From positions 62,001 through 126,000 of the forward strand of contig CAJOJQ010000001.1 in the NCBI GenBank assembly GCA_905234985.1: a stretch of DNA of 64,000 bases. The letters are read 5' to 3'. This DNA is from an uncultured Christensenellaceae bacterium. Lineage in GTDB: Bacteria; Bacillota; Clostridia; Christensenellales; Aristaeellaceae. Both the position numbers and the translations under genes were made by a program. This document shows positions 41,310 to 49,837 of the stretch, piece by piece. The notes below the pieces were generated by a model that saw nothing but the letters and a program-made list of their open reading frames with translations, was not told the DNA's origin and did no database searches. Every line of letters begins with the position of its first letter. Positions within the stretch are counted from its first letter, which is position 1.

Positions 41310-42684
41310 GGAGCATCGGCCTCACTTCCTGCCCTTTTTTCATATGCCGCCAAATCAAAAGGTACATGGTGACAAAGCACGCGGTGGCCCCGGTGAGCTG
41401 GCTGATAAATTCCGCCCAGAAAACGCCCTCCACACCCAGGCCCAGCCCCGGCAGCAACAGGGTAAGCGGCGCCACCAGGCCAATTTTCCGCAGCATGGAG
41501 AAAAACAGGGCGTGCTTGGGATAATTGAGGGCCACAAAGGTGGATTGGCCCGTCATTTGCAGCGCCATAAAGGGGAACGCGCCGAAATAGACGCGGGCGC
41601 ACCGCACCGTTAGATCAATCAATTCGTTGTCGGAGGAAAAAATGCGGATCAGGGGTTCCGGCACGAACAGGATCAGCGCCCACATGAGCAGGTTTACGGT
41701 CAGGCTGCACAGGAAGGTGAAGCGGATGCTGTCGGACACCCGGCGGTACAGCTTCGCCCCGTAATTGAAGCTCATCACGTTCTGGCCCGCCGTGGTCAGA
41801 CCGCCCACGGGCAGGCTCATGATCTCCCGCAGGGAATTGATGAGGCTCATGGCCCCCACATAGAGGGAGCTTAAGGGGCCGCCCCAGGCTTTCAGCATGA
41901 TATTCACGATGGCCTGGGTGACGCTGTTGGTCACCTTAAAGGTAAAGCCCGTCACGCCCAATTTTACGATGGACAGCAGCTGCACGCCGTCCACGCACAG
42001 CCTTTTCAGGCGCAGGGGCGGCCTGTCGCTCATGAGAAAACGCAAGGCCCAAAGGGCGCTGACCGTCTGGGACAGCACCGTGGCGACCGCCGCGCCCTGA
42101 ATGCCCATGTTCAGGGCGAAAATGAACAGGGGATCCAGGACGATGTTCAGCGCCGCCCCGATGATCACCGTCAGCATGCCCACCCGGGGAAAGCCTTGGG
42201 CGTTGATGAAGGGATTCATGCCCAGGCTGATCAATACCGGGATCGTTCCCAGCACGTAAATGCGGAAATATCCCAGGGCCAGGGGCAGGGTTTGTTCGTC
42301 GCCGCCCAGCAGGCCCAAGGCCCAGGGGGCGGTGAGGTAAAGCAGCACGGTCAGGGATGCCCCGATCAGCAGCAGCACAGTGAAGGCGGTACACATAATG
42401 GTTTCCGCCTTTTTTTCGTTCCCCTCTCCCCGAGCGATGGTGGAAAGGGTGGCCCCGCCGGTGCTGCACAGGTTAGCGAAAGCGCCGATCAGCGTGATCA
42501 GGGGAAAGCAGACGCCTAACCCCGTCAGGGCCAGGGTGCCGCCCTCTGCCATGTGGCCGATGTACATGCGATCCACGATGCTGTACAGCACATGCACCAG
42601 CTCCGCCAGCATGATGGGCAGGCCTAACTTCACGATGATGCCCGATACCCTGCCCTGGGAAAAATCACCCTTCCTGGCCTGCAT
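41302..42684 (-). CDS. MATE-family exporter (second copy)
   Basis: 460 residues, about 12 membrane helices. LGLPIMLAELVHVLYSIVDRMYIGHMAEGG at the N-terminus (about 16-45), STGGATLSTIARGEGNEKKAE, and VGGLTTAGQNVMSFNYGAKLYRRV in the second half are typical MATE motifs. The ATG at 42682-42684 follows GGAAGGAG and overlaps the EamA gene end by 20 bases. Closest in style to the clostridial MepA/DinF group; drug specificity cannot be read. Confidence 0.9.
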   Translation of the reverse strand: MQARKGDFSQGRVSGIIVKLGLPIMLAELVHVLYSIVDRMYIGHMAEGGTLALTGLGVCFPLITLIGAFANLCSTGGATLSTIARGEGNEKKAETIMCTAFTVLLLIGASLTVLLYLTAPWALGLLGGDEQTLPLALGYFRIYVLGTIPVLISLGMNPFINAQGFPRVGMLTVIIGAALNIVLDPLFIFALNMGIQGAAVATVLSQTVSALWALRFLMSDRPPLRLKRLCVDGVQLLSIVKLGVTGFTFKVTNSVTQAIVNIMLKAWGGPLSSLYVGAMSLINSLREIMSLPVGGLTTAGQNVMSFNYGAKLYRRVSDSIRFTFLCSLTVNLLMWALILFVPEPLIRIFSSDNELIDLTVRCARVYFGAFPFMALQMTGQSTFVALNYPKHALFFSMLRKIGLVAPLTLLLPGLGLGVEGVFWAEFISQLTGATACFVTMYLLIWRHMKKGQEVRPMLHA

Positions 42685-43546
42685 GGCGTTTTTCTCCTTC
42701 CCCGGATCGTTTGGCAAGCCACACATTGTACAGCACGATGGAACCCACCACGATCACCGAACCGATCACGGAAAGTGTGGAAACGGCCTCCCCGTAAAAC
42801 AGCGCCACCCACAAAGGGTTCATGATCGGCTCCATGCCGGTGATCAGGCTGGCGGTGATGGGCGGGGTGCGTTTGATGCCGATGGAAAACAGGATGTACG
42901 CACCGCCCACCTGCACCGCGCCCAAGGCAAAGACGGCCCACAGAGTAGGCGCGGAAAAATCCGTTTCCCCGAAGCACAGGGGGGTCAGCAGCACGCCCGC
43001 GGTCAGCTGGCCTAAGAAGCAGGAGGAAATGGCGTCGGCCTTTTCCCCGGTGTTCATCATGAATACCCCGGCATAACAAATGCCGGACAGCACCGCCGCG
43101 ATATTGCCGGGCAGATGGCCCGCCTGAATACCGTCCACAAAAAACAGGATCACGCCCAGCAGCACCGCTCCGCATGTGAGCAGGTCGGCCCGCCGCGGCT
43201 TTTCATGATACAGCAGGGCCATGAGCAGGATCACAAAGGCCGGGGCGGTGAATTGCAGCACGATGGCGTTGGCGGCAGTGGTCATCTTATTCGCCAAAGC
43301 GAATAGGGTGGTCACGCCAATCATGGCCGCCGCCCCGATGAATACCGGACGGCTGAACACCAGCTTGTGGCGGGTGATGAGCAGATACACCCCGATCACC
43401 GCCGCCCCGATCAGGTTCCGCGCCCCGTTGATGGCAAGGGCCTGCCAGGGCACCAGCTTGATGAACAGGCCGCCCAGGCTGAAACACACGGAGGCGAGGA
43501 ATACGCACAGCACCGAGGCCCATTGCTTTTGTTCTGGTTGTTTCAT
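42665..43546 (-). CDS. EamA/DMT-family transporter
   Basis: 293 residues with ten membrane helices in two EamA repeats (about 12-135 and 155-285). The end of repeat two, ITGMEPIMNPLWVALFYGEAVSTLSVIGSVIVVGSIVLYN, is the classic RhaT/EamA pattern with the conserved P-x-x-x-x-L near the last helices. Exports or imports metabolites such as amino acids or sugars; substrate unknown. First gene of the EamA-MATE-ATPase cluster. Confidence 0.9.
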   Translation of the reverse strand: MKQPEQKQWASVLCVFLASVCFSLGGLFIKLVPWQALAINGARNLIGAAVIGVYLLITRHKLVFSRPVFIGAAAMIGVTTLFALANKMTTAANAIVLQFTAPAFVILLMALLYHEKPRRADLLTCGAVLLGVILFFVDGIQAGHLPGNIAAVLSGICYAGVFMMNTGEKADAISSCFLGQLTAGVLLTPLCFGETDFSAPTLWAVFALGAVQVGGAYILFSIGIKRTPPITASLITGMEPIMNPLWVALFYGEAVSTLSVIGSVIVVGSIVLYNVWLAKRSGEGEKRHAGQEG

Positions 43547-43570
43547 TGGTTCATCTCCGCATTAGAATTA

Positions 43571-43678
43571 GAGGAGAGTTTAGAGTTGAGAATTGAGATG
43601 ATATAGTGTCCACAACAGGGAGCCAAAGTTGGTCAACTATATAAATCTCAACTCTCAACGCTTCACTCTCAACTCTCT
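43571..43678. repeat. Inverted heptamer-array element 5 (GAGAGTT family)
   Basis: Left arm 43571-43605 includes GAGAGTT-TAGAGTT-GAGAATT-GAGATGA; right arm 43638-43678 is the reverse complement of GAGAGTT-GAGAGTG-AAGCGTT-GAGAGTT-GAGATTT. The centre has AGTT/AACT. It lies between the helicase stop and the EamA start. A 9-bp direct repeat CCAACAATT follows at 43681. Confidence 0.85.
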
Positions 43679-43699
43679 ATCCAACAATTCCAACAATTC

Positions 43700-46111
43700 C
43701 TAATCTCCCCACCCGTCCATGATGGCGCCCGCCCGTCCCCGTCCCACATAGCTTCCCCGGCGGAAGCAGGCGTCGCACAGGGGATAGGGCCAGTTCCAGG
43801 GCAGGCGCTTTTTGCAGGAACGGCAGGTTTTCTGCTGCAATTTCTGGGTGGACAGGATATAGATGATGCCCTTGGAAATCAAATCCTTCCGGCACTGGAT
43901 TTCTTCTAAAATGCTGTCCGGGTTTTCCAGAAACAGCCGGGCGTAATTGTAGTACAGGTCGCATTGGCGGTAATCCGCTTCCAGCAGGTCTAACATTTGG
44001 ATGGTGCAGGCTTCCGGGTCCATGGCGTGGGGGATCATGGTCAGCACGTCCACATGCTCCTGCCTGCATTCCGCCTGGTACATGGCCTTCCAGCGGGCAA
44101 GCAGGTCGGGGTCGGTTTCGTCGAAGGGGATGCACAGGAAGCGATAAAGCAAATGCTTGTCCGTGCGGGGCGTTTCCATCATCTTCGCCAGCCCCTCCAT
44201 GCGCAGGGTGGAGGCTTTGGAAAAGAAGGTTTTGTCCTTCATGGCGATCCATTGGTTGATGATTTGCGTCAGGGGCAGGGGGATGTCCAGCAGGGATTCG
44301 GGGAAGCGGATGATGGCTTCCGTCAGCGGGTACAAGGGCCTGCCCAAAGCACGGGCCACCAGCCCCTTGAAGCCGAAGGCGTTCACATAGCCGATATCGT
44401 AAATGCCGTAGCGCCCTGCCCGTCCGGCGATCTGCTTGATTTCCGCGTCGGTGAGGGTGCGCACCACGTCGCCGTCGTATTTTTCCGATTCGAGGAACAC
44501 CACCCGTTCGATGGGCAGGTTCATGCCCATGGCGATGGCGTCGGTGGACACCACCACGTCCGTATCGCCCCGGTGAAAGCGTTCCGCCTGATCCCGCCGC
44601 ACGTCCGGCGGCAGCGCCCCGAAAATCAGGGACACCCGGTAGCCTAAGGTGCGCAGCTCCGCCGCCACCGCCAGCACCCGGGCCTTGGAAAACACGATCA
44701 GGGCGTCCCCGGGCCGCACGGAGCCGGGGAACTGAAAGCCCTCCTTTTCCATTTCCAGGGGGGTCATGCGCTCGTGGCGCACGATGGTGTATTCGTCGCC
44801 GCAGTCCTGCACCATGCGGATCAGCAGCGCTTCCGCGTCCGGGGAGGCGCAGGCGTGGATTTCATCGGCGCACAGGCCTAAGATGGCCGCCGTCCACGCG
44901 CCGCCCCGGTCCCGGTCGGCGATCATCTGGCATTCGTCGATGACCGCCACGTCGTAATGCTCTTTCAGGTCGGCCATTTCCACGGTGGAGGACTGCACCC
45001 GGCTGTTGGGCACGCGAATCTGTTCTTCGCCGGTGACCAGGGAACAGGGCACGTCGTCCATGTTCAGGGTTTCAAACTGCTCGGCGGCAAGCAGGCGCAA
45101 AGGACCCAAATAAATGCCGTTCAGCGCGCCCCGCAGGCGGCATACGCCCTCGTAGGTCTTGCCCGAATTGGTGGGGCCCAAATGCAGGATGAATTTGCGG
45201 CGCATCTGCCGGGCCAGGGGGTATAAGTCCTTGTAATGCTCGGGGATAGCGCTTAAAAGGGCGGTATGAAGCCGCTTTTCCTGGGCCGCCGCCGCGTCGG
45301 CCTGCTTTTGCAGGGCTTTCAGGGAGGCGTTTTCCGTCAACAGCCGCCGGATGCGCTTGGGCGGGAACCGTCTTTTGATTTCCCCGATCACGGCATATTT
45401 CGTCCGGGAGATTTCAGCCTTGACGGCGGCGGAAATCTTTTCCCCGTTTTCCATGCACACCGCCCCGCAGGCGGCGAGCCGGGGAAGACCCTTTTGAATT
45501 TCCTCCTGGAGCGCCTGGCCCAGGGACTGGGGATGATAAGCCGCGTCCACCGTGCCGCTGGTCACGCCGTTTTGAAAGGCGGTTTCCATGAGCCTTTCCA
45601 CGATGTGGCGGGGATTCTTTTCCGCTTTTGCCAGGGGGGACAGGTCACCTGCCCGGAGGTAACGCTCCACCTGCCGATCCGCGTCCTGAGTCAAACGCTT
45701 CATCTGGGCCTGCAAATTTTTTCGGGGCAGGTGGTCTTCGATTTGCTGAACGGCTTTATGTGCGCTGCCCAGGGTGATATGGCTTCGTTCCACCGAGCGG
45801 AGGAAGGGCAGGACGATGGGGTTTTCGTGCTTCAGCTCGCTTTGGATCAGGGGCAAAAGCTGGTCAAATTCCGCCTGCTGGTATTCCAGGGTCAGTTCTC
45901 CCCGGCGCAGGGCCTGATACACCTTATCGGCCCGTTTCAGGTGATAGAGTGTGGATTGGAACGCCTGGCTGTCCAGATACTTGTCCTTTTCCGCCGCGGA
46001 TATTCCCCGCAGGGCCGCGCCGCTTTTCTTTACCGCCTGCTGATATAAATACTGTTCCCGTTCCTGGGATAACGCCTGGCAGTACGCTTGCAGCGCTTCC
46101 TGCCGGTCCAT
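43700..46111 (-). CDS. Suv3-like DExH RNA helicase with C-terminal zinc ribbon
   Basis: 803 residues. Residues 1-300 are a helical N-terminal region. Walker A is LGPTNSGKTY (311-320), the Walker B box is IDECQM (391-396; Suv3 has DEIQM), and motif VI is QIAGRAGRYG (560-569). The layout with GYVNAFG and the helical C-terminal part is that of the mitochondrial/alpha-proteobacterial Suv3 family, which unwinds structured RNA for decay. The last 45 residues hold CRSC and CDAC, a zinc ribbon not found in mitochondrial Suv3. The start at 46109-46111 follows AAGGAGGTGAG; the upstream open frame is spurious. Suv3-type helicases are unusual in Firmicutes, though I cannot quantify it. Confidence 0.88.
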   Translation of the reverse strand: MDRQEALQAYCQALSQEREQYLYQQAVKKSGAALRGISAAEKDKYLDSQAFQSTLYHLKRADKVYQALRRGELTLEYQQAEFDQLLPLIQSELKHENPIVLPFLRSVERSHITLGSAHKAVQQIEDHLPRKNLQAQMKRLTQDADRQVERYLRAGDLSPLAKAEKNPRHIVERLMETAFQNGVTSGTVDAAYHPQSLGQALQEEIQKGLPRLAACGAVCMENGEKISAAVKAEISRTKYAVIGEIKRRFPPKRIRRLLTENASLKALQKQADAAAAQEKRLHTALLSAIPEHYKDLYPLARQMRRKFILHLGPTNSGKTYEGVCRLRGALNGIYLGPLRLLAAEQFETLNMDDVPCSLVTGEEQIRVPNSRVQSSTVEMADLKEHYDVAVIDECQMIADRDRGGAWTAAILGLCADEIHACASPDAEALLIRMVQDCGDEYTIVRHERMTPLEMEKEGFQFPGSVRPGDALIVFSKARVLAVAAELRTLGYRVSLIFGALPPDVRRDQAERFHRGDTDVVVSTDAIAMGMNLPIERVVFLESEKYDGDVVRTLTDAEIKQIAGRAGRYGIYDIGYVNAFGFKGLVARALGRPLYPLTEAIIRFPESLLDIPLPLTQIINQWIAMKDKTFFSKASTLRMEGLAKMMETPRTDKHLLYRFLCIPFDETDPDLLARWKAMYQAECRQEHVDVLTMIPHAMDPEACTIQMLDLLEADYRQCDLYYNYARLFLENPDSILEEIQCRKDLISKGIIYILSTQKLQQKTCRSCKKRLPWNWPYPLCDACFRRGSYVGRGRAGAIMDGWGD

Positions 46112-46167
46112 GCCCTCACCTCCTTGGGCGAACCTCGCCGCTTCTATTTTGAGTCCTTCCCTCCCTG

Positions 46168-46176
46168 AATATAGCA
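46168..46176 (-). promoter_or_regulatory. Extended -10 promoter of the Suv3-like helicase gene
   Basis: Minus-strand TGCTATATT, with TGGAAA 17 bases upstream of the hexamer, about 57 bases before the start. Confidence 0.55.
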
Positions 46177-46262
46177 TATTTCCGCGCATTTTTCCAGACT
46201 CGTTTTGAATGCTATTGAAATCTGCCGCTTTGTATAGTATCATGGAAGTGGGGGTGGAAAAT

Positions 46263-47378
46263 ATGGAGGGACAAAAGCAGACGATCACCAAAATCGTGAT
46301 CACAGGCGGACCCTGCGCGGGAAAGACCACGGCCATGAGCTGGATCCAGAACGCCTTTATCCAGAAGGGGTACATGGTGCTGTTCGTGGACGAAACGGCC
46401 ACGGAGCTGATCGGCGGCGGCGCGCCGTGGAAGTTCACCAAATGCAACCGGGATTATCAGTTCCGGCTGACCCAATTGATGCTGGCCAAGGAGCTGGCTT
46501 TCACGGAAATTGCCAAGACATTCGACGCGGAAAAGGTGCTGATCGTGTGCGACCGGGGGGCGCTGGACAACCGGGCGTACATGAGCGACGAGGAATTCAA
46601 GTATGTATTGAAGCGCCTGGACACCAACGAAGTGGCCCTGCGGGATCATTACGACGCGGTGTTCCATCTGGTCACGGCAGCCAAGGGCGCGGAGCAGTTC
46701 TATACCTTAGCCAACAACGCCGCCCGCTATGAGACCGTGGAGGAAGCCCGGGCGGTGGACGACGCCCTCATCGCTTCCTGGACGGGGCATCCCCATTTGC
46801 GGGTGATCGACAACCGGGCGGATTTCGATGAAAAGATGCTGTACCTTATCAAGGAAATTTCCGCATTCTTAGGCGAACCGCGCCCCATGGACACCCGGCG
46901 GAAGTTCCTGATCGCCTATCCCGACGTGCGGGAGCTGGCCCAGCGGCCCAACTGCCAGAGCGTGGATATTTTGCAGGCGTACTTAAAGAGCGAAATCCCC
47001 GGCGAGGTCATCCGCATCCGCCAGCGGGGCCAGAACGGCAATTATATCTATTTCAAGACCCGCAAGCGCCAGATCGAGGGCATGAAGCGCATCGAGCTGG
47101 AGGAGCGGCTCACCCAGGACGAATATTTGGAGCTGCTCATGCAGGCTGACCCCGATTACCGGCCCATTCGCAAGCAGCGCTACTGCCTGAGCGAAAACGG
47201 CCTGTATTATAACATCGACGTGTTCCCCCAGTGGACGGATCAGGCCCTCATGGAAATCGAGCTGTACAGCGAGGATCAGGAAGTGAAAATGCCCGAGGGC
47301 ATTCAGGTGATCCGGGAAGTGACCGGGGAGGACGAATTCACCAATCCGTATATCGCAAGGATCAAAAAGAAAGAATAA
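46263..47378 (+). CDS. P-loop kinase (AAA_28/NadR-like) fused to a CYTH-like domain
   Basis: 371 residues. Residues 8-200: a nucleotide-kinase-like NTPase with Walker A TGGPCAGKTT (14-23), KVLIVCDRGALDN (91-103) and LIASWTGHPHLRVIDN. Residues about 208-367 look like a CYTH/triphosphate tunnel domain: DTRRKFLIAYPD where CYTH has EIERKFLV, IRIRQRG, YIYFKTRKR, RIELEERLTQDEYLELL and ALMEIELYSED. The first two metal-binding glutamates of ExExK are D and R here, so phosphatase chemistry may be altered. Kinase-CYTH fusions (plant TTM1/2) are known; the substrate here is unknown. The ATG at 46263 follows GGGGGTGG. Confidence 0.82.
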   Translation: MEGQKQTITKIVITGGPCAGKTTAMSWIQNAFIQKGYMVLFVDETATELIGGGAPWKFTKCNRDYQFRLTQLMLAKELAFTEIAKTFDAEKVLIVCDRGALDNRAYMSDEEFKYVLKRLDTNEVALRDHYDAVFHLVTAAKGAEQFYTLANNAARYETVEEARAVDDALIASWTGHPHLRVIDNRADFDEKMLYLIKEISAFLGEPRPMDTRRKFLIAYPDVRELAQRPNCQSVDILQAYLKSEIPGEVIRIRQRGQNGNYIYFKTRKRQIEGMKRIELEERLTQDEYLELLMQADPDYRPIRKQRYCLSENGLYYNIDVFPQWTDQALMEIELYSEDQEVKMPEGIQVIREVTGEDEFTNPYIARIKKKE

Positions 47379-47775
47379 AGCAAGCTGCCCCAAAGCTTCT
47401 CTCCTTCGCTGCACGGGAGTGACGGCGGTTTGCCATGATGAAGAGTGTTTTTTATCCGATTCTTTTGGATGCTGGATAGTGGACGCTCTTCATTCATATT
47501 TGGTCGGGTGTGTGTCCCTGAATGTTAGGATCAGACGGATTATGTCAGGTCGACTTTTCCTTTTACACGAAAGCTTCTCATGGCGTTGGATTTCTTTTTT
47601 TCGCTTGTCCGGAGCCCATTGCTCTCTTTCGTGGAAACGAACTATTAGGAGGAAAACATTAAAGGAGTATGTGTTTTTGGATTGGTCCTAATTCCTTTTT
47701 ATGTAAGATTTCATTCCAACTGTAGACGTATTCTGTCATAGTATGGTATCATTACTGCTGGGAGGTGCTTCCACA
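47379..47775. other. Gene-free left flank of an A+T-rich islet
   Basis: No supportable gene. The first 55 bases keep the local G+C-rich style (a Ser/Pro-rich-looking remnant), then composition drops sharply near 47435. A 90-codon open frame (47419-47691) has no ribosome site, no recognisable motif and unusual composition (many Trp, Ser, Arg), so I treat it as chance or debris of an older gene. Confidence 0.5.
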
Positions 47776-48432
47776 GTGCGCGGAAAATATAGATATGTCA
47801 ATGTAGGCGAAATGATTGCTCGAAAAAGAGAAATAGATGAGCGCATAAACCGCCTTATGGACAATACTGCTGACCCCTTTTCATTCGGGCAGATTGATGC
47901 ACTTCGGGAAATGCGAGATACAACGCATAGTAAAATTGTTGCCAAGCTTGTCACAACCAAAAAAGAAATTGATAACATTAACGATTCACAATTCCTTGAC
48001 TTTGAGGAACCGTATCTGCGCGGTTATCTTAATGGACTTGAAACAATTCTGAATATAGATAGAAGTCTTTTCGGGTTGCAAATCAACTTCGTTTTTTTCA
48101 TCTTTGCCATGAATGACAGCATTGCCGACCGTTATGATTTTTCTTTTGCAGCAAATGAAAATTTCGTTAAATTCCCTGGGAATGGAAAACGCCTTCAATA
48201 TTTTGTTGCTACAACCGAAGAAATTTTAAAGGATGCCATTGATCGCATTAGCGACGAAGATTATGTTATTGCTCTGGTTTATGAATATGGAGTTTCCTTC
48301 CCACCCATTTCGTTGCTTGAGGTGCTATCCCAGGTCTCCAGAGAACAAATCTTCCTGATTCGGGAAAACGAGAATGTGTCTATAGATGAAATAATAAAAC
48401 GAGTTTTGAAATCAACAATGGTCGATCCGTAA
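47776..48432 (+). CDS. Hypothetical protein of the A+T-rich islet (218 residues)
   Basis: Starts at a GTG nine bases after GGAGGT. Sequence is mostly helical and charged: YVNVGEMIARKREIDERINRLMD near the start, a mid-section ILNIDRSLFGLQINFVFFIFAMND and an end SLLEVLSQVSREQIFLIRENE. No signal peptide, catalytic motif or family recognised. Its codons favour A/T at third positions, unlike the G/C-rich genes on both sides, which points to horizontal transfer. Convergent with the 399-residue gene. Confidence 0.7.
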   Translation: MRGKYRYVNVGEMIARKREIDERINRLMDNTADPFSFGQIDALREMRDTTHSKIVAKLVTTKKEIDNINDSQFLDFEEPYLRGYLNGLETILNIDRSLFGLQINFVFFIFAMNDSIADRYDFSFAANENFVKFPGNGKRLQYFVATTEEILKDAIDRISDEDYVIALVYEYGVSFPPISLLEVLSQVSREQIFLIRENENVSIDEIIKRVLKSTMVDP

Positions 48433-48447
48433 GGAAAACCAGAGTCC

Positions 48448-49647
48448 CTATTTTCTTTTGCTATATTTTTCTAAGTGGCCATGTATCGTTTTTTTAAGAA
48501 TATTTTGCTGCGATAGCCAGTCCAAATCCTCCTGCCATTTTTCGACTGCTGAAAGCATCTGGTATTTGTTTTTGTTAAGTCTAACAAGCATTGCAATTTG
48601 ATCCATTGCCTGTTGTTGTGTTACATGTCCACTTGAAATTGCTGATGAAAGGATGGATTGCCGTACTAACGTAGGGAGCTTATCTTTTGCGCTAACATTA
48701 TATCCAAACTTATGTAAATCTGATTCAATCAACCATCCTGTTTCGTCAAAAGAAAGTGATGATGGATCGCCTTCTTCTCCATTAAACCAGAGTTTTCCAT
48801 AGTGTTTTTCTTGGAGTTCCAATACTTCTTTTAGAATAAAATAGTGCTGACATTTGATACATTTTTGAATTGGTATTGTTACAGTACCATGTGTTTTTTC
48901 ATCCCTAACCTGCGCGAACATCCCTTTTATTCTGTGCCCCATAGTTATGCATCCAAGATGTCCTGAAACGATATAAATTACCGATTCTGTTTCAACAAGC
49001 GTGTTCAAAACATCATTTGTCTGATAGTGAGATGGGGCTGCATTGATTGTCGATAATAAGCTATCTTCACGCGGCGAACAATAGTAATCTATTTCAGAGA
49101 AGCAATCCGACAACATTTTCCAAATTTCGGGATTGAACCATGAACGAACAAAATCTTCTACAAGTATAAGTGTTACAGAAGATGTTGTTGATGAAAAGAG
49201 TTTATTGGCTTTTACAATTTCTTCTTCGATAGTTTTGCTCTTTTTTGCCATGATAATAAAAACATCAGTATCACGATTGTCTGGATTATTGCCGGTTGGG
49301 ATATACCATGGGGCTTTATGAATACGAAAAAAACTTATCTCATCAATGAAGCGAAGTCTGGTTTTTCTGAAGTAAATGTATATGGCTTTTCCATGGCTTA
49401 CATCACATATAATATTTCTTTCCTCTATTTGATATAAGAGGTGGGAGAACAATTCAGCGAGTTGTTTTTGATAAAAAATGCTAAGTTTACTGTATTGCCG
49501 CTCGGCGCTGGTTTCTTCAGATAATGAGTAATCAAATAGTGGTGTGGGATAGTATTTGTTATCCTGTCTTTTCGGATTATAGTAATATCGATCCATAACA
49601 GAATTATAAAAGCTGTCAATTGCTTCTTTAGACTGGCCTTGAATCAC
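48448..49647 (-). CDS. Hypothetical protein of the A+T-rich islet (399 residues, CxxC motif)
   Basis: Starts at a GTG seven bases after AGGAG. Features: N-terminal helical part, a Rossmann-like stretch DVFIIMAKKSKTIEEEIVKANKL (about 125-147), SVTLILVEDFVRSWF, and IPIQKCIKCQHYFILKEV (about 270-287), which resembles half of a zinc ribbon; the end is helical (MLVRLNKNKYQMLSAVEKWQ). No family recognised. A+T-rich like its neighbour. It lies 15 bases after the stop of a truncated gene, so the two once formed an operon. A mobile or defence gene is a guess only. Confidence 0.72.
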   Translation of the reverse strand: MIQGQSKEAIDSFYNSVMDRYYYNPKRQDNKYYPTPLFDYSLSEETSAERQYSKLSIFYQKQLAELFSHLLYQIEERNIICDVSHGKAIYIYFRKTRLRFIDEISFFRIHKAPWYIPTGNNPDNRDTDVFIIMAKKSKTIEEEIVKANKLFSSTTSSVTLILVEDFVRSWFNPEIWKMLSDCFSEIDYYCSPREDSLLSTINAAPSHYQTNDVLNTLVETESVIYIVSGHLGCITMGHRIKGMFAQVRDEKTHGTVTIPIQKCIKCQHYFILKEVLELQEKHYGKLWFNGEEGDPSSLSFDETGWLIESDLHKFGYNVSAKDKLPTLVRQSILSSAISSGHVTQQQAMDQIAMLVRLNKNKYQMLSAVEKWQEDLDWLSQQNILKKTIHGHLEKYSKRK

Positions 49648-49661
49648 AATACTTCTCCTCT

Positions 49662-49794
49662 CTATCCCTTCTGAAATAAATTGGATTTGGTTTTTAGCTT
49701 TTCTATGGCTTTGATGAGATTATCAAGTCCCTTTTTGTAAGATTCTTCACGTTCAAATGGTGGTAAAGATGCGACATCTGACTTTGAGAAATCA
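49662..49794 (-). pseudogene. 3' remnant of a gene truncated at the islet edge
   Basis: On the minus strand a frame reads SKSDVASLPPFEREESYK and KKGLDNLIKAIEKLKTK, ending in TAG at 49662-49664. It has no start codon; A+T-rich sequence stops exactly where the fucosidase terminator begins (49795). This is best read as the last 44 codons of a gene cut by the event that placed the islet here. Confidence 0.6.
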
Positions 49795-49823
49795 ACAGCG
49801 CGCGGCGATGAACCGCGCGCTGT
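49795..49823 (-). terminator. Terminator hairpin of the fucosidase gene at the islet junction
   Basis: ACAGCGCGCGG and CCGCGCGCTGT form an 11-bp stem over seven bases, 14 bases after the stop. The T-run expected downstream is weak (TTGATTTC), perhaps because the islet joined here. Confidence 0.6.
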
Positions 49824-49837
49824 AGCTTTTTGCGGGT

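Noticed and set aside
47419-47691. 90-codon open frame in the islet flank
   Set aside because: No ribosome site, odd composition and no recognisable motif; not supportable as a gene.
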